64,000 nucleotides of DNA from Limnoglobus roseus. Lineage in GTDB: Bacteria; Planctomycetota; Planctomycetia; Gemmatales; Gemmataceae. Positions 44,977 through 53,635 of the stretch are shown one piece after another. Numbering within the stretch: the stretch's first letter is position 1; the number at the start of each line of letters is the position of its first letter. The translations under genes and the position numbers were made by a program. The notes beneath the pieces were generated by a model, which saw only the letters and a list, made by a program, of their open reading frames with translations, was not told the DNA's origin and made no database searches. The stretch spans positions 5,518,001 through 5,582,000 of the forward strand of contig NZ_CP042425.1 of the NCBI RefSeq assembly GCF_008254045.1, written 5' to 3'.

Positions 44977-46047
44977 CTAATGCTCGTGCCGGTGGTGGGT
45001 GTCCGGATAGTGGACGTGGGAGTGGGTCATGGCCTCGTGCTTGTGCGGGTGGCTGTGCGGCTCGCCGGGCGGGTCGTCGGGGCCGTGGTCGTGCCGGTGG
45101 TGTTCGTCGTGGACGTGGCTGTGGTCATGCTCCAGCGCCTCGTGCGTGTGTTCGTGGTCGTGCCGCTCGGTCAGGTGCAGCCAGACGCCGACGCCCATGA
45201 GCGCCGCCGCAAAGCCGAATCGGATCGAAAGTCCGTCCTGGAAGATCGCCAGCGACAACAGCGCCCCGACGAACGGGGCGAGCGAGAAGTACGCCCCGGT
45301 GCGGGCGGTCCCCAAGTGCCGCAGGGCCAGCACGAAACACGTCAGACTGACCCCGTACCCCAGCAGGCCCACCGTACCGGCAGCCAGTACGGTCGGGAAG
45401 GCCGGAAGGTGCGACCCGGCGACGAGGGCGAGGCCCAGGTTCACGCCGCCCGCCACCACGCCCTTGGCGGCGGCGATCTGGACGGGGTTCCCGCCAGAGA
45501 CTTTCCGGGTGAGGTTGTTGTCGATCCCCCAGGCGAGGCACGCCCCGGCGACGGCGAGCGCCCCCCACGGAACCCCGGCTGCGGTGTCGCCGGTCCACGA
45601 GAGCAGCACGCCGCCCCCGGTGATGAACGCCATCCCCAGGGCGATGCGACGGTCGAAGTTCTCCTGGAACACGAACCACGCCAGGAGCGCCGTCAGCACG
45701 CCTTCGAGGTTCAGGAGCAGTGATGCGGAGGCGGCGGGGGTGGCGGCGAGGCCGAGCATGAGCAGCACCGGGCCGACCACGCCGCCGAACAGAATCGCCC
45801 CGGCGAGCCACGGGAGGTCGGCCCGCTTCAAGGACGCTTCGGTGGAACCCTTCCCGGTCAGCCGAGTAGCGAGCAACAGCCAGAGGGACAATCCCAATCC
45901 CGAACCGAGGTAGAGCAGGCCCGCCAGGAGCCACGGGTCCACGCTGCCGAGCAGCAACTTCGACAGGGGCGTGCTTGCGCCGAAGAGGGCGGCGGCGGCG
46001 AGGGCGTAACCGATCCCGATGGGGAGTGTGGGTTTCATCGACGGCAT
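44977..46047 (-). CDS. EamA/DMT-family transporter with His-rich C-terminus
   Basis: 356 residues from ATG 46047, preceded by AGGA. Ten hydrophobic helices in two EamA repeats: GYALAAAALFGASTPLSKLL, LLLNLEGVLTALLAWFVFQE, GALAVAGACLAWGIDNNLTR, and TGAYFSLAPFVGALLSLAIF. The last 60 residues are extremely His-rich (repeats of HDHEHTHE, HDHSHVHDEHH and similar), a feature of nickel, cobalt or zinc handling. It could therefore export or sense a divalent metal rather than an amino acid or nucleotide sugar. First gene of the leftward cluster 46047-43122. Confidence 0.85.
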   Translation of the reverse strand: MPSMKPTLPIGIGYALAAAALFGASTPLSKLLLGSVDPWLLAGLLYLGSGLGLSLWLLLATRLTGKGSTEASLKRADLPWLAGAILFGGVVGPVLLMLGLAATPAASASLLLNLEGVLTALLAWFVFQENFDRRIALGMAFITGGGVLLSWTGDTAAGVPWGALAVAGACLAWGIDNNLTRKVSGGNPVQIAAAKGVVAGGVNLGLALVAGSHLPAFPTVLAAGTVGLLGYGVSLTCFVLALRHLGTARTGAYFSLAPFVGALLSLAIFQDGLSIRFGFAAALMGVGVWLHLTERHDHEHTHEALEHDHSHVHDEHHRHDHGPDDPPGEPHSHPHKHEAMTHSHVHYPDTHHRHEH

Positions 46048-46168
46048 TCTTTCATCCTAACCGCCAGCGGCTCAAAGCGTCCCGAATGCGGGCGGCAAAG
46101 GATTCATCGAAGGCCATCTGTGGCTCCAGCCCTGGCTGGGTCACGGACGAGTGGCTTGTGGGTCGCCC

Positions 46169-47161
46169 TCATTCTCTCTTCTCGCACCAGCCCAGCGGCT
46201 TGAAGTCGTTCCACGGGTCGTAGACGTTGCCGAACAGCCACGAGGAAGCGGGGTACTGGCCCACGAGGTCGTTGAACAGCGCCTCGACTGCCGGGAACCC
46301 GAAGGACACCGGCACGGAGAACACGAGGTTGGTGTTGCCGCCGCCGTCGCACACGCCGCCGAACTTCTCGACGGCGGCACGGACACGATCCCCGTCCGGG
46401 CCTTGATTCCGCCCCTGCTCCTTGAAGTAGAACCAGACGCAGAGGTAGCCCGCACGACTGACGACGGTGAACCCTTTGGGGTCGGTGTCGGAAAACTCGA
46501 TCACGTCGCCCTTCGCCACCCCTTCCACTATCCCCGGCGAGTAGAGGAGCCTGAATTGGTGAGGAGAGAGCCGAATCGCTTCAACGACCTCCGTTGCGGG
46601 GCGGTTGCCCTCGGTGTGGCAGACCCGCAGTTCGATGTCGATGCGTTCTTCGCCCGCTGTACCCGATTCGCCCCGCTGATAGTGCTGGAAGCTCAGGTGC
46701 AGTTTGGCGTGTTGCAGGTGGAAGTACCACCATTGCTCGTGCGTGATCGGTCCTTCGACGGGACTCGGTTGCGTCATCCGTTCCCCGGCGTCGATCCGGT
46801 CAACCTGTTGAAGCAAGTACGAGACACCGGCCCCGTCAGGAATCTTCTGGTCCGGCTCGACTGCTTGAACGCTCGGCGGGTTCCTGAATCCGGGGCGGGT
46901 CGCCAACGAAACCAGCCACGTCCACGACCATAATCGCACGAGTCGGCCAAACAGCCGGTAGCGCCAAGGGTACTTGAATGGGAAGCCGTCGATGGAGAAC
47001 TCGATCCACCTGCCGAGATGCTGACAGCACTGGTCCAGAGTCCAGTCGCCGGACTTCTCCAGGCGTCCTTGACGGCGTGCCTCGTCGAGCGCCCGCACTT
47101 CGTTCCGCAGGTCGGACATCATGCGGAGATTCGGCGGCGGTCGTTTCTCGCCCGGCGTCAT
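46169..47161 (-). CDS. DUF1569 (DinB-like) domain fused to DUF4265 domain
   Basis: 330 residues from ATG 47161, whose ATGA overlaps the upstream hydrolase stop. Residues about 15-160 match DUF1569: LRNEVRALDEARRQGRLEKS, WTLDQCCQHLGRWIEFSIDG, and later HEQWWYFHLQHAKLHLSFQH, with His residues placed as in DinB-type metal proteins. Residues about 170-330 match DUF4265: VVEAIRLSPHQFRLLYSPGI, GDVIEFSDTDPKGFTVVSRA, and AVEALFNDLVGQYPASSWLF. Each part is the size of a complete protein. No membrane segment apart from an aromatic stretch (LVRLWSWTWLVSLA). Function unknown. Confidence 0.75.
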   Translation of the reverse strand: MTPGEKRPPPNLRMMSDLRNEVRALDEARRQGRLEKSGDWTLDQCCQHLGRWIEFSIDGFPFKYPWRYRLFGRLVRLWSWTWLVSLATRPGFRNPPSVQAVEPDQKIPDGAGVSYLLQQVDRIDAGERMTQPSPVEGPITHEQWWYFHLQHAKLHLSFQHYQRGESGTAGEERIDIELRVCHTEGNRPATEVVEAIRLSPHQFRLLYSPGIVEGVAKGDVIEFSDTDPKGFTVVSRAGYLCVWFYFKEQGRNQGPDGDRVRAAVEKFGGVCDGGGNTNLVFSVPVSFGFPAVEALFNDLVGQYPASSWLFGNVYDPWNDFKPLGWCEKRE

Positions 47162-47610
47162 GACCCGGCCTCGCACGCACTCAACATCGCCGCCAGCGGC
47201 TCCGGTTCGGCCAGCCGGTGATCCGTGCCGACCTCGATCAGAGTCGCCCTGCTGTCCTTCGCCAACTCCTTGCTATCGGCGAACGGGATCACGTCGTCGG
47301 CTCGGCTGTGGAGGATCACCGTACCCGGCTTCACCGTCCTCGCCGTCCCCCACTTCTTCCACGCCGGGCACAGAAGCACTAGTTTCGCCCCGCCGTCGTT
47401 GATGTTTATGGCGACGGCCCCACCCCGACTGGAACCGACGACGACCTGGGGCCGGTGCTGGTCGAACTCGGCCTGGGCGGTGCGCACCGCTGCGGCGAAG
47501 TCGTCGTCGTCCAGGGCGGGGTTGACGACCTCGTGGCCGTGCGTGGCGAGGTACGTCGGCTTCGCACCGCCGGGAACGCTGTGCCAGCCGTGGAGGAAAA
47601 GGATTTTCAT
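47158..47610 (-). CDS. Small alpha/beta hydrolase (YqiA/RBBP9-like)
   Basis: 150 residues. Opens with KILFLHGWHSVPGGAKPTYL, then the nucleophile elbow VVVGSSRGGAVAIN (Ser near 60), an acid in LHSRADDVIPFADS and a late His in VGTDHRLAEPEPL, so the triad Ser-Asp-His is complete. Very short for an alpha/beta hydrolase, as in the YqiA/UPF0227 and RBBP9 families, which act on small esters. Soluble. Upstream partner of the DUF1569-DUF4265 fusion by overlapping start and stop. Confidence 0.85.
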   Translation of the reverse strand: MKILFLHGWHSVPGGAKPTYLATHGHEVVNPALDDDDFAAAVRTAQAEFDQHRPQVVVGSSRGGAVAININDGGAKLVLLCPAWKKWGTARTVKPGTVILHSRADDVIPFADSKELAKDSRATLIEVGTDHRLAEPEPLAAMLSACEAGS

Positions 47611-47754
47611 CGTCGGGATTCCTCCTCCAACGGCGGTGCGCCGACCGGGTAAGGTCGATGCTTCGTGATCGAGTTCACGAAGTCAGACCGGGTAGCTCTG
47701 CCTAACCCTAACCGTCCGGGCCACTGGTAGGGTACGGCGTACTGCGAACCCCGC

Positions 47755-48858
47755 TCACGCCCCGGACCCGGCGGCGTGGGGGGCGAAGTCGGTGTACCCT
47801 TTCTCGCTCGTGGGCGAGTACCAGTCGGGCATCGGGGCGAGCGGGGCCAGCGGCCACCCGTTCTTGAACCGCTCCACGAGGTCCGGGTTGCTGATGAACG
47901 GCCTGCCGAACGCAATCAGGTCGGCGTGGCCCTCGGCGACGGCTTTCTCGGCCATCCCCTGGGTGTACCCGCAGTTGCCGATCAGCGGGCCGTGAAAGAC
48001 CGTGCGGAAGTCGGCCAGCGTCATCGGCTCGCCGAGCTTGTGGAACCCGAACGCCAGCCCGTCCATGACGTGCAGGTACGACAGGCCGAAGCGGTCGAGT
48101 TGCCCTGCGACGAACGTGAACTGCTCCCGGAAGTCGGGGGAACCCATGTCGTTGAACGCCCCGTTCGGGGACAGCCGCACGCCCACCCGGTTGGCGGGCC
48201 AGACGGTCGTGACGGCCTCGACGACTTCCTTCAGGAAGCGGTAGCGGTTCTCGACGCTGCCGCCGTACTGGTCGGTGCGGTGGTTCGTCTTCGACTGAAG
48301 GAACACGTCGATCAGGTAGCCGTTGGCCCCGTGGACCTCCACCCCGTCGAACCCCGCCGCCTTCGCCCGTGCAGCGGCCTTGCGGTAGTCGTCCACCACC
48401 CGTGAAACCTCGGCGGTGTCCAGCGCCCTGGGGACTTCGTGCGGCTGCTTGCCAGTGGGCGTGTGGATGTACTCCTCGTTGATCTTGATTGCTGACGGGG
48501 CGACGGCGAGTTTCCCGCCGTGGAAGCTGCTGTGCGAGGCCCGGCCCATGTGCCAAAGCTGGAGGAAGATGACCCCGCCCTTCTGGTGGACGGCCTCGGT
48601 GGTCAGCTTCCATCCTTCGGTCATCTCGTCGATGTAGACGCCGGGCGACTCGTTCCACCCGTTCGCCTCCTCGGAGATGGTGGTGGCCTCGGTGACGAGC
48701 AGGCCCGCCGAACTCCGCTGGGCGTAGTATTCGGCCATGAGTACGTTCGGCAGGCGGGCGGTCCCGGCCCTGGAGCGGGTCATGGGTGCGAGGACGATGC
48801 GGTTCGGCAGGGTCAGGTCGTGGAGGCGGAAGGGGCGGAACAGGACGCTATCGGGCAT
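47755..48858 (-). CDS. NADH:flavin oxidoreductase, old yellow enzyme family (NemA-like)
   Basis: 367 residues from ATG 48858 (MPDSVLFRPFRLHDLTLPN); the frame is open further upstream but non-homologous. TIM-barrel FMN enzyme: NRIVLAPMTRSRAG, FLQLWHMGRASHSSFHGG, FDGVEVHGANGYLIDVFLQS (active-site His/Asn pair and Tyr), TDQYGGSVENRYRFLKEVVE and GHADLIAFGRPFISNPDLVE. Full length for the NemA/XenB class, which reduces activated alkenes and nitrate esters. Monocistronic by spacing; a long gap follows before the HTH regulator on the other strand. Confidence 0.95.
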   Translation of the reverse strand: MPDSVLFRPFRLHDLTLPNRIVLAPMTRSRAGTARLPNVLMAEYYAQRSSAGLLVTEATTISEEANGWNESPGVYIDEMTEGWKLTTEAVHQKGGVIFLQLWHMGRASHSSFHGGKLAVAPSAIKINEEYIHTPTGKQPHEVPRALDTAEVSRVVDDYRKAAARAKAAGFDGVEVHGANGYLIDVFLQSKTNHRTDQYGGSVENRYRFLKEVVEAVTTVWPANRVGVRLSPNGAFNDMGSPDFREQFTFVAGQLDRFGLSYLHVMDGLAFGFHKLGEPMTLADFRTVFHGPLIGNCGYTQGMAEKAVAEGHADLIAFGRPFISNPDLVERFKNGWPLAPLAPMPDWYSPTSEKGYTDFAPHAAGSGA

Positions 48859-49060
48859 GGTGATCCTTCGGCTGTGACGAAGCTCGTGACCGCCGCCTTG
48901 GGTGAATCGAAGGCCCTGGGGCCGTGCTGCGGTTCTCGAATGCGGAACAACGGTTATCGTATCGGTGCGGTCGGAGCAGGCCCACACCTCCGACCGTACC
49001 GGAGAGTCGCCCGTGACGAGCCGCCGGGCGAAAGGTGGCTCTCGGTCGCCGCACGACTCG

Positions 49061-49095
49061 TTGGCAACTATCACAAACCTTGGTAAGGTTTGTGG
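49061..49095 (+). promoter_or_regulatory. BREX-regulator promoter with palindromic operator
   Basis: A perfect inverted repeat, CACAAACCTT (49072-49081) and AAGGTTTGTG (49085-49094) with 3-base spacer GGT, overlaps a candidate promoter: TTGGCA (49061-49066) as -35 and TAAGGT (49084-49089) as -10, spaced 17 bases. The regulator's GTG is 48 bases downstream. A dimeric regulator, most simply the HTH protein encoded next, could repress itself and the operon by binding here. Confidence 0.65.
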
Positions 49096-49141
49096 AGTTC
49101 GTCTGAATGGCCCGCTGACGCACACGACGGGGAGCGCCGAC

Positions 49142-49345
49142 GTGGACAAACTCTCGGATTTCCTCCGAATATCCGAAGCCGCCGAGTACCTGGGTGTTTC
49201 GCCGAACACGCTTCGCAACTGGGTCGATGCCGGGAAGATCGTGGCCGTTCGCCATCCGGTGAACGACTATCGCCTCTTCAGGCGGGAAGACCTCGACGCC
49301 TTGCTCCGGCAGGTCGCCGTGGCCCGCCAGAAAGTGGCCAATTGA
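49142..49345 (+). CDS. MerR/excisionase-type helix-turn-helix regulator
   Basis: 67 residues from GTG 49142 (VDKLSDFLRISEAAEYLGVS); the frame is open to 48902, so a longer form is possible, but homology begins here and the operator lies upstream. The winged HTH is clear: ISEAAEYLGVSPNTLRNWVD (helices 2-3) and a wing GKIVAVRHPVNDYRLFRRED. Proteins of this class are DNA-binding domains of MerR/excisionase type without an effector domain. It is 42 bases upstream of pglW on the same strand, so it probably controls the BREX operon or itself. Confidence 0.85.
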   Translation: MDKLSDFLRISEAAEYLGVSPNTLRNWVDAGKIVAVRHPVNDYRLFRREDLDALLRQVAVARQKVAN

Positions 49346-49387
49346 CGAAGCGGAGTGGGCGGCATCGTGGGACGGTCGGGGAGACTT

Positions 49388-52300
49388 ATGGAAGCGCCTC
49401 GCTGGAACATCATCACGCCTTCCCAGTACGAGTGGGAGCGGCGTGGTCTTGACTTCATCCGGGCGGGCCTGCCCGACCACGACCCGTACCGGGCGTGGGC
49501 CAACTTCGAGTTCCAGACCGCCGACGGCGCAATTTACGAAGTCGATCTGCTCGTCCTGACCAAGATGGGGTTCTGGCTGGTGGAGTGCAAGGCGTGGCCG
49601 GGTCACATCTGGGGCGACCCTGGGACGTGGACCCGCTCCCACGACGGCAGGCTCCACACCGAAGACAACCCCGTTCTGCTGGCTAACCGGAAGGCCAAGG
49701 CCCTCGCCTCGCTGCTGAAGGTCCAACCGGCCCTGGGTAAGCTGCGCCTGCCGTGGCTCGACGCCCTCGTGTTCCTGTCAGCCGAAGACGTGCAGTGCGG
49801 GTTGACCGGCAACGCCCGCAACCGGGTGCTGCTCCGGGACCGCCCGAAGACCGACACACGCCCCGACCAGAAGGGCATCCTCGCCGCCCTCATCAACCGG
49901 GAGGGGCCGGGCATCGACGCCGACCTGCGGGGCACAATCGACATCAAGGTGGCCAAGGGGCTGTCCCGTGCGATGGAGCAGGCCGGGGTGCGACCGTCGC
50001 AACGGTCCCGGCGGGTCGGCGACTACATCCTCGGCGACCTGATCTTCGACGGGCCGGGCTACCAGGACCGGCTCGCCAAGCACGCCTCGTTCGACAGCGT
50101 GTACTGCCGGGTGCGGCAGTACACCGTCGCCCAAGCCTCCTCGGAAGACGACCGGCAGCGGCTCAAGCGGGCGGCGGCTCGTGAGTTCCAGATCATCCAG
50201 ACGCTGGACCACCAGAACGTCCTGCCGGTGCTGGACTACAAGGAACACGAGAACGGCCCGGCCCTGCTGTTCCGCTACCTCGACCCGAACGCCGTGCGGT
50301 TCGATCACTACCTCGCCACCCACGGCCCGAAGCTCGAAACCGGCCAGCGGCTCGACCTCCTGCGGCAGTTGGCCGACGCCATCCGGTACGCCCACCGCAA
50401 GCGGGTGATCCACCGCTCGCTGGGGCCGCAGAGCATCCTGGTGTCGGATGCGGAATCGTCCTCGCCCCGGCTCCAGGTGTACAACTGGCAGGTCGGCGTG
50501 CGGGAGAGTACGTCCACGTCGGGCCGGGTCACGAACGTCGAGGATTTGGTCGAGGCCCAGTCGCTCGTCTACATGTCGCCCGAAGCCCTGTCCGACTCCC
50601 GCAAGGTGACGGAGGCGTCGGACGTGTTCTCGCTGGGGGCCATCGCCTACCACCTGTTCGCCAACCGCCCCCCGGCCAGCAACCCGACCGAGTTGGCCAG
50701 GGTGCTGCGGGACCAGAAGGGGTTGAGCGTGTCGGCGGTCCTCGACGGGGCCGGTCCCAAGCTCGAAGAACTGATCCAGTGGAGCACGCACCCCGACGTT
50801 CTCACCCGCATCGGCTCGGTCGAGGACTTCCTCGTCCTGCTCGGCGACGTGGAGGACGAACTCACCGCCCCCAAGGAAACGGTCGTCAACGACCCGCTGC
50901 ACGCCAAGCAGGGGGATCGGCTGCCGCACGGGTTCGTGGTGAAGAGGGAGTTGGGCCAGGGGGCCACCGCCAAGGCCCTGCTCGTGGTGAAGGACGAGAA
51001 GGAGTCGGTCCTCAAGGTGGCGCTCGCCGAGGACGACAACACCCGACTGCACGAGGAGGCTGACGCCCTGCGGTCGATCCACAGCGAGTTCATCGTCGCC
51101 ATCGAGCAGGAACTGACGATGAGCGGCAGGACCGTTCTGGTGCTGCAAAAGGCTGGGGACCACACGTTGGCGGCGGTCCTGGCCAAGGACGGCGTGCCGG
51201 GCCTCGAACTGCTGTCCCGGTACGGCGACGACCTCCTCTCGGCCCTCTGCTCGCTGGAGCGCCACGGCGTCGTCCACCGGGACATCAAGCCGGACAACAT
51301 CGGCATCCGGTCGCTGACCAAGCAGCGGAACCAACTGATCCTTTTCGACTTCTCCCTGGCCCGTGCCCCGCTCGACCACATCCACGTCGGCACGGAGGGC
51401 TATCGTGACCCGTTCCTCAAGCTGCGCAAGCCCGCCCGCTGGGACTTGGCGGCGGAGCGGTACTCGGCGGCGGTCACGCTGTACGAGATGACGCTCGGCC
51501 ACGGCGTTCTGCCGCAGTGGGGGAACGACAAGTCCGACCCGGCGCTGACGAACGACAGGCTGGTGATCGACGCCGAGAAGTTCGACCCCAGCGTGCGGGA
51601 CGGGCTGATCGAGTTCTTCTCGACGGCCCTGCACCGGGAGCCAGCCGAGCGGTACGACAGCGCCTACGACATGCAGACGGCGTGGCGTCAGGTGTTCACC
51701 GAGGCGGAACAGCGGAAGATCGTCACGGCCACCGGGGACGAGATCGTCCTGGGCGTCTCGCTCGAACAGGCGACCCTCGGCACGCCGGTATCCGCCCTGG
51801 GGCTGTCCACCCGTGCCCGCAACGCCCTGGAGCGGGCCAACGCCGTCACGGTGCGTGACCTGCTGAACTTCCCCGTCGGCGACATCCACCTGATGAAGGG
51901 CGTGGGCAACCAGACCCGCCAGGAGATCATCCGCTTCGTCATCCAGTTGCGGGGCAAGTTCCCGAACGTCGAGCCGGTCAAAGTGAAGGACCAGCCCGCC
52001 GAAGACGACTCGGCTGGCCCGCCGAGCCTCGAAGCCCTGCACCACCGCATCGTCGGCGCTCGCAACCCGAAGAAGGACGGGGAGTGGAACGTCCGGTCCG
52101 GGCTGCTCGGCCTGTCGGCCCCGGACAGCCAGCCGCCAAGTGCATGGCCGAGCCAGACGGACGTGGCCGAGGCGCTGGGGATCACCCGTGCCCGTGTCGG
52201 CCAAGTCGTTTCGACGGAGCGCACCCGCTGGGGGAAGGACGCCCAGATCACCGCCTTCCGCCACGAGTTGTGCGAGCAAATCCAGCGGCTCGGCGGCGTC

Positions 52301-53635
52301 GTGACCATCGCCGAAATCATCGACCTGACGATCCTCCTGCGCCCCGCCGCCAGCACCCCCGACGCCGCCCGGCAGCAGCGCCTCGCATCCGCCGTCGCAC
52401 GGGCGGTGGTGGAGACGGAAGACATGATGGCCCAGCGGCGGTTCCAGATGCGGCGGGTGGCCGGGAAAGTCGTCGTCGCCTGCTCGCAGGAGTTGGCGGT
52501 CTACGCCGAGAAGCTCGGTCAGGTCGCCGACCAACTGGCCGGGGCCGACCCGCTCGCCTCGCCGATCCGGGTGTTCCAGGAGCTATACGAGGTCCAGCAG
52601 CCGTCGCAGCCGCACGGCTGCCAACCCTTCGGCAACGAGCGGCTGCTGAACCTCGCAGCGGCCATGAGCCAGAAGGCGGCGGTGTCGTCCCGCCAGGAGG
52701 TTTACCCCCGTGGGATGGCGGCGGAACGGGCGCTGCGGCTGGGCATCGGGGCGCTCAGCGGTCTGGGCATCGGGGACACGGAAAAGGGATTCAGCGTCGA
52801 ACAAGTGCGGGAGCGGGTGAAGAGTCGTTACCCCGCCGCCGAGCCGCTGCCGGATCGACCCGACCTCGACGCCCTGCTGCACAAAGTCGGGCTAGACGTT
52901 CGCTGGGACGCCGACTCGAAGCTGTACCAGCGGCGGGAGGCGACAACCCTCGTCACGTCCGGGTCGTCCGTCCCCCGCAGGCGTTCGACGGCGACCACGG
53001 CCCGGCAGGTCGAAGTCACCCCCGACGTGGCCGACGCACGGGCCTTCGAGGAGCGGCTCAAGCACGCCCACGGCGACGGCGGGTTCCTCGTGCTGACCGT
53101 CCGGCCCAGCCGGATGCGGTGGGCCGAGGCGGAACTGTTGCGGCGGTTCGACCTGGAGCGTGTGTCGTTCGACGACCTCTTCTTCGACGTGCTGCGGGAC
53201 GAGGCGAAGGAACTCGAAGTCGATTGGGCCGTCATCGAGCAGGCCGACGGCGCTGATCCCACCAGTCAGGACTGGAAGAACCTGCTCCACCTGATCGGGC
53301 GGGCCGGGCCGAAGATCGCTTCCCGACTGGCCGACCGGCGGGACCACCTGCTACTCGTACACCCCGGCCTGATCGCCCGGTACGACCTGATGGCGGTCCT
53401 CGAAACGCTGCGGGACCGGGTGGGGCACGACGCTCCCTGCCCCGGCCTGTGGCTGCTCGTGGCCACCGACGGGCAGAACGAGATGCCGGTACTCGACAAC
53501 GCCGAGATTCCGCTCATCACGCCGGGCCAGAGGGCGAGGGTGTCCGAATCGTGGCTGGAGAACCTGCACCGGGGCCGGTCGGAACAATCGACCGTTCCCG
53601 CCGCCGCCGGGAAGAAGGTGGGCAACCGCACATGA
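49388..53635 (+). CDS. pglW: BREX type 2 protein kinase PglW with NERD domain
   Basis: 1,415 residues from ATG 49388, with GGGGAG upstream. Domains: NERD nuclease-related domain about 10-130 (GAIYEVDLLVLTKMGFWLVE, then CKAWPG); a first kinase domain about 210-500 that is a pseudokinase (HRSLGPQSI in place of HRD, no DFG); a second kinase about 515-780 with LGQGATAKALL, HRDIKPDNIGI and LFDFSLA (Ser for the Gly of DFG). Then an RpoA-C-terminal-like HhH domain (about 800-855: LGLSTRARNALERANAVTVR) and a sigma-like HTH (about 920-945: QTDVAEALGITRARVGQVVS). PglW is the kinase of Pgl/BREX-2 phage defence. The stop overlaps pglX by four bases. Confidence 0.92.
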   Translation: MEAPRWNIITPSQYEWERRGLDFIRAGLPDHDPYRAWANFEFQTADGAIYEVDLLVLTKMGFWLVECKAWPGHIWGDPGTWTRSHDGRLHTEDNPVLLANRKAKALASLLKVQPALGKLRLPWLDALVFLSAEDVQCGLTGNARNRVLLRDRPKTDTRPDQKGILAALINREGPGIDADLRGTIDIKVAKGLSRAMEQAGVRPSQRSRRVGDYILGDLIFDGPGYQDRLAKHASFDSVYCRVRQYTVAQASSEDDRQRLKRAAAREFQIIQTLDHQNVLPVLDYKEHENGPALLFRYLDPNAVRFDHYLATHGPKLETGQRLDLLRQLADAIRYAHRKRVIHRSLGPQSILVSDAESSSPRLQVYNWQVGVRESTSTSGRVTNVEDLVEAQSLVYMSPEALSDSRKVTEASDVFSLGAIAYHLFANRPPASNPTELARVLRDQKGLSVSAVLDGAGPKLEELIQWSTHPDVLTRIGSVEDFLVLLGDVEDELTAPKETVVNDPLHAKQGDRLPHGFVVKRELGQGATAKALLVVKDEKESVLKVALAEDDNTRLHEEADALRSIHSEFIVAIEQELTMSGRTVLVLQKAGDHTLAAVLAKDGVPGLELLSRYGDDLLSALCSLERHGVVHRDIKPDNIGIRSLTKQRNQLILFDFSLARAPLDHIHVGTEGYRDPFLKLRKPARWDLAAERYSAAVTLYEMTLGHGVLPQWGNDKSDPALTNDRLVIDAEKFDPSVRDGLIEFFSTALHREPAERYDSAYDMQTAWRQVFTEAEQRKIVTATGDEIVLGVSLEQATLGTPVSALGLSTRARNALERANAVTVRDLLNFPVGDIHLMKGVGNQTRQEIIRFVIQLRGKFPNVEPVKVKDQPAEDDSAGPPSLEALHHRIVGARNPKKDGEWNVRSGLLGLSAPDSQPPSAWPSQTDVAEALGITRARVGQVVSTERTRWGKDAQITAFRHELCEQIQRLGGVVTIAEIIDLTILLRPAASTPDAARQQRLASAVARAVVETEDMMAQRRFQMRRVAGKVVVACSQELAVYAEKLGQVADQLAGADPLASPIRVFQELYEVQQPSQPHGCQPFGNERLLNLAAAMSQKAAVSSRQEVYPRGMAAERALRLGIGALSGLGIGDTEKGFSVEQVRERVKSRYPAAEPLPDRPDLDALLHKVGLDVRWDADSKLYQRREATTLVTSGSSVPRRRSTATTARQVEVTPDVADARAFEERLKHAHGDGGFLVLTVRPSRMRWAEAELLRRFDLERVSFDDLFFDVLRDEAKELEVDWAVIEQADGADPTSQDWKNLLHLIGRAGPKIASRLADRRDHLLLVHPGLIARYDLMAVLETLRDRVGHDAPCPGLWLLVATDGQNEMPVLDNAEIPLITPGQRARVSESWLENLHRGRSEQSTVPAAAGKKVGNRT

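Noticed and set aside
43372-45723. 783-codon plus-strand ORF
   Set aside because: Runs antisense across five recognised minus-strand genes (GyrI-like to EamA); composition artefact.
49072-49094. Palindrome considered as a transcription terminator
   Set aside because: No T-run follows and the symmetry with a 3-base spacer fits a protein-binding dyad better than a hairpin.
49778-52534. Long minus-strand ORF of 918 codons opposite pglW
   Set aside because: Mirror frame of a GC-rich gene; low-complexity Arg/Gly/Val-rich translation, no domain, while the plus frame has clear PglW motifs.
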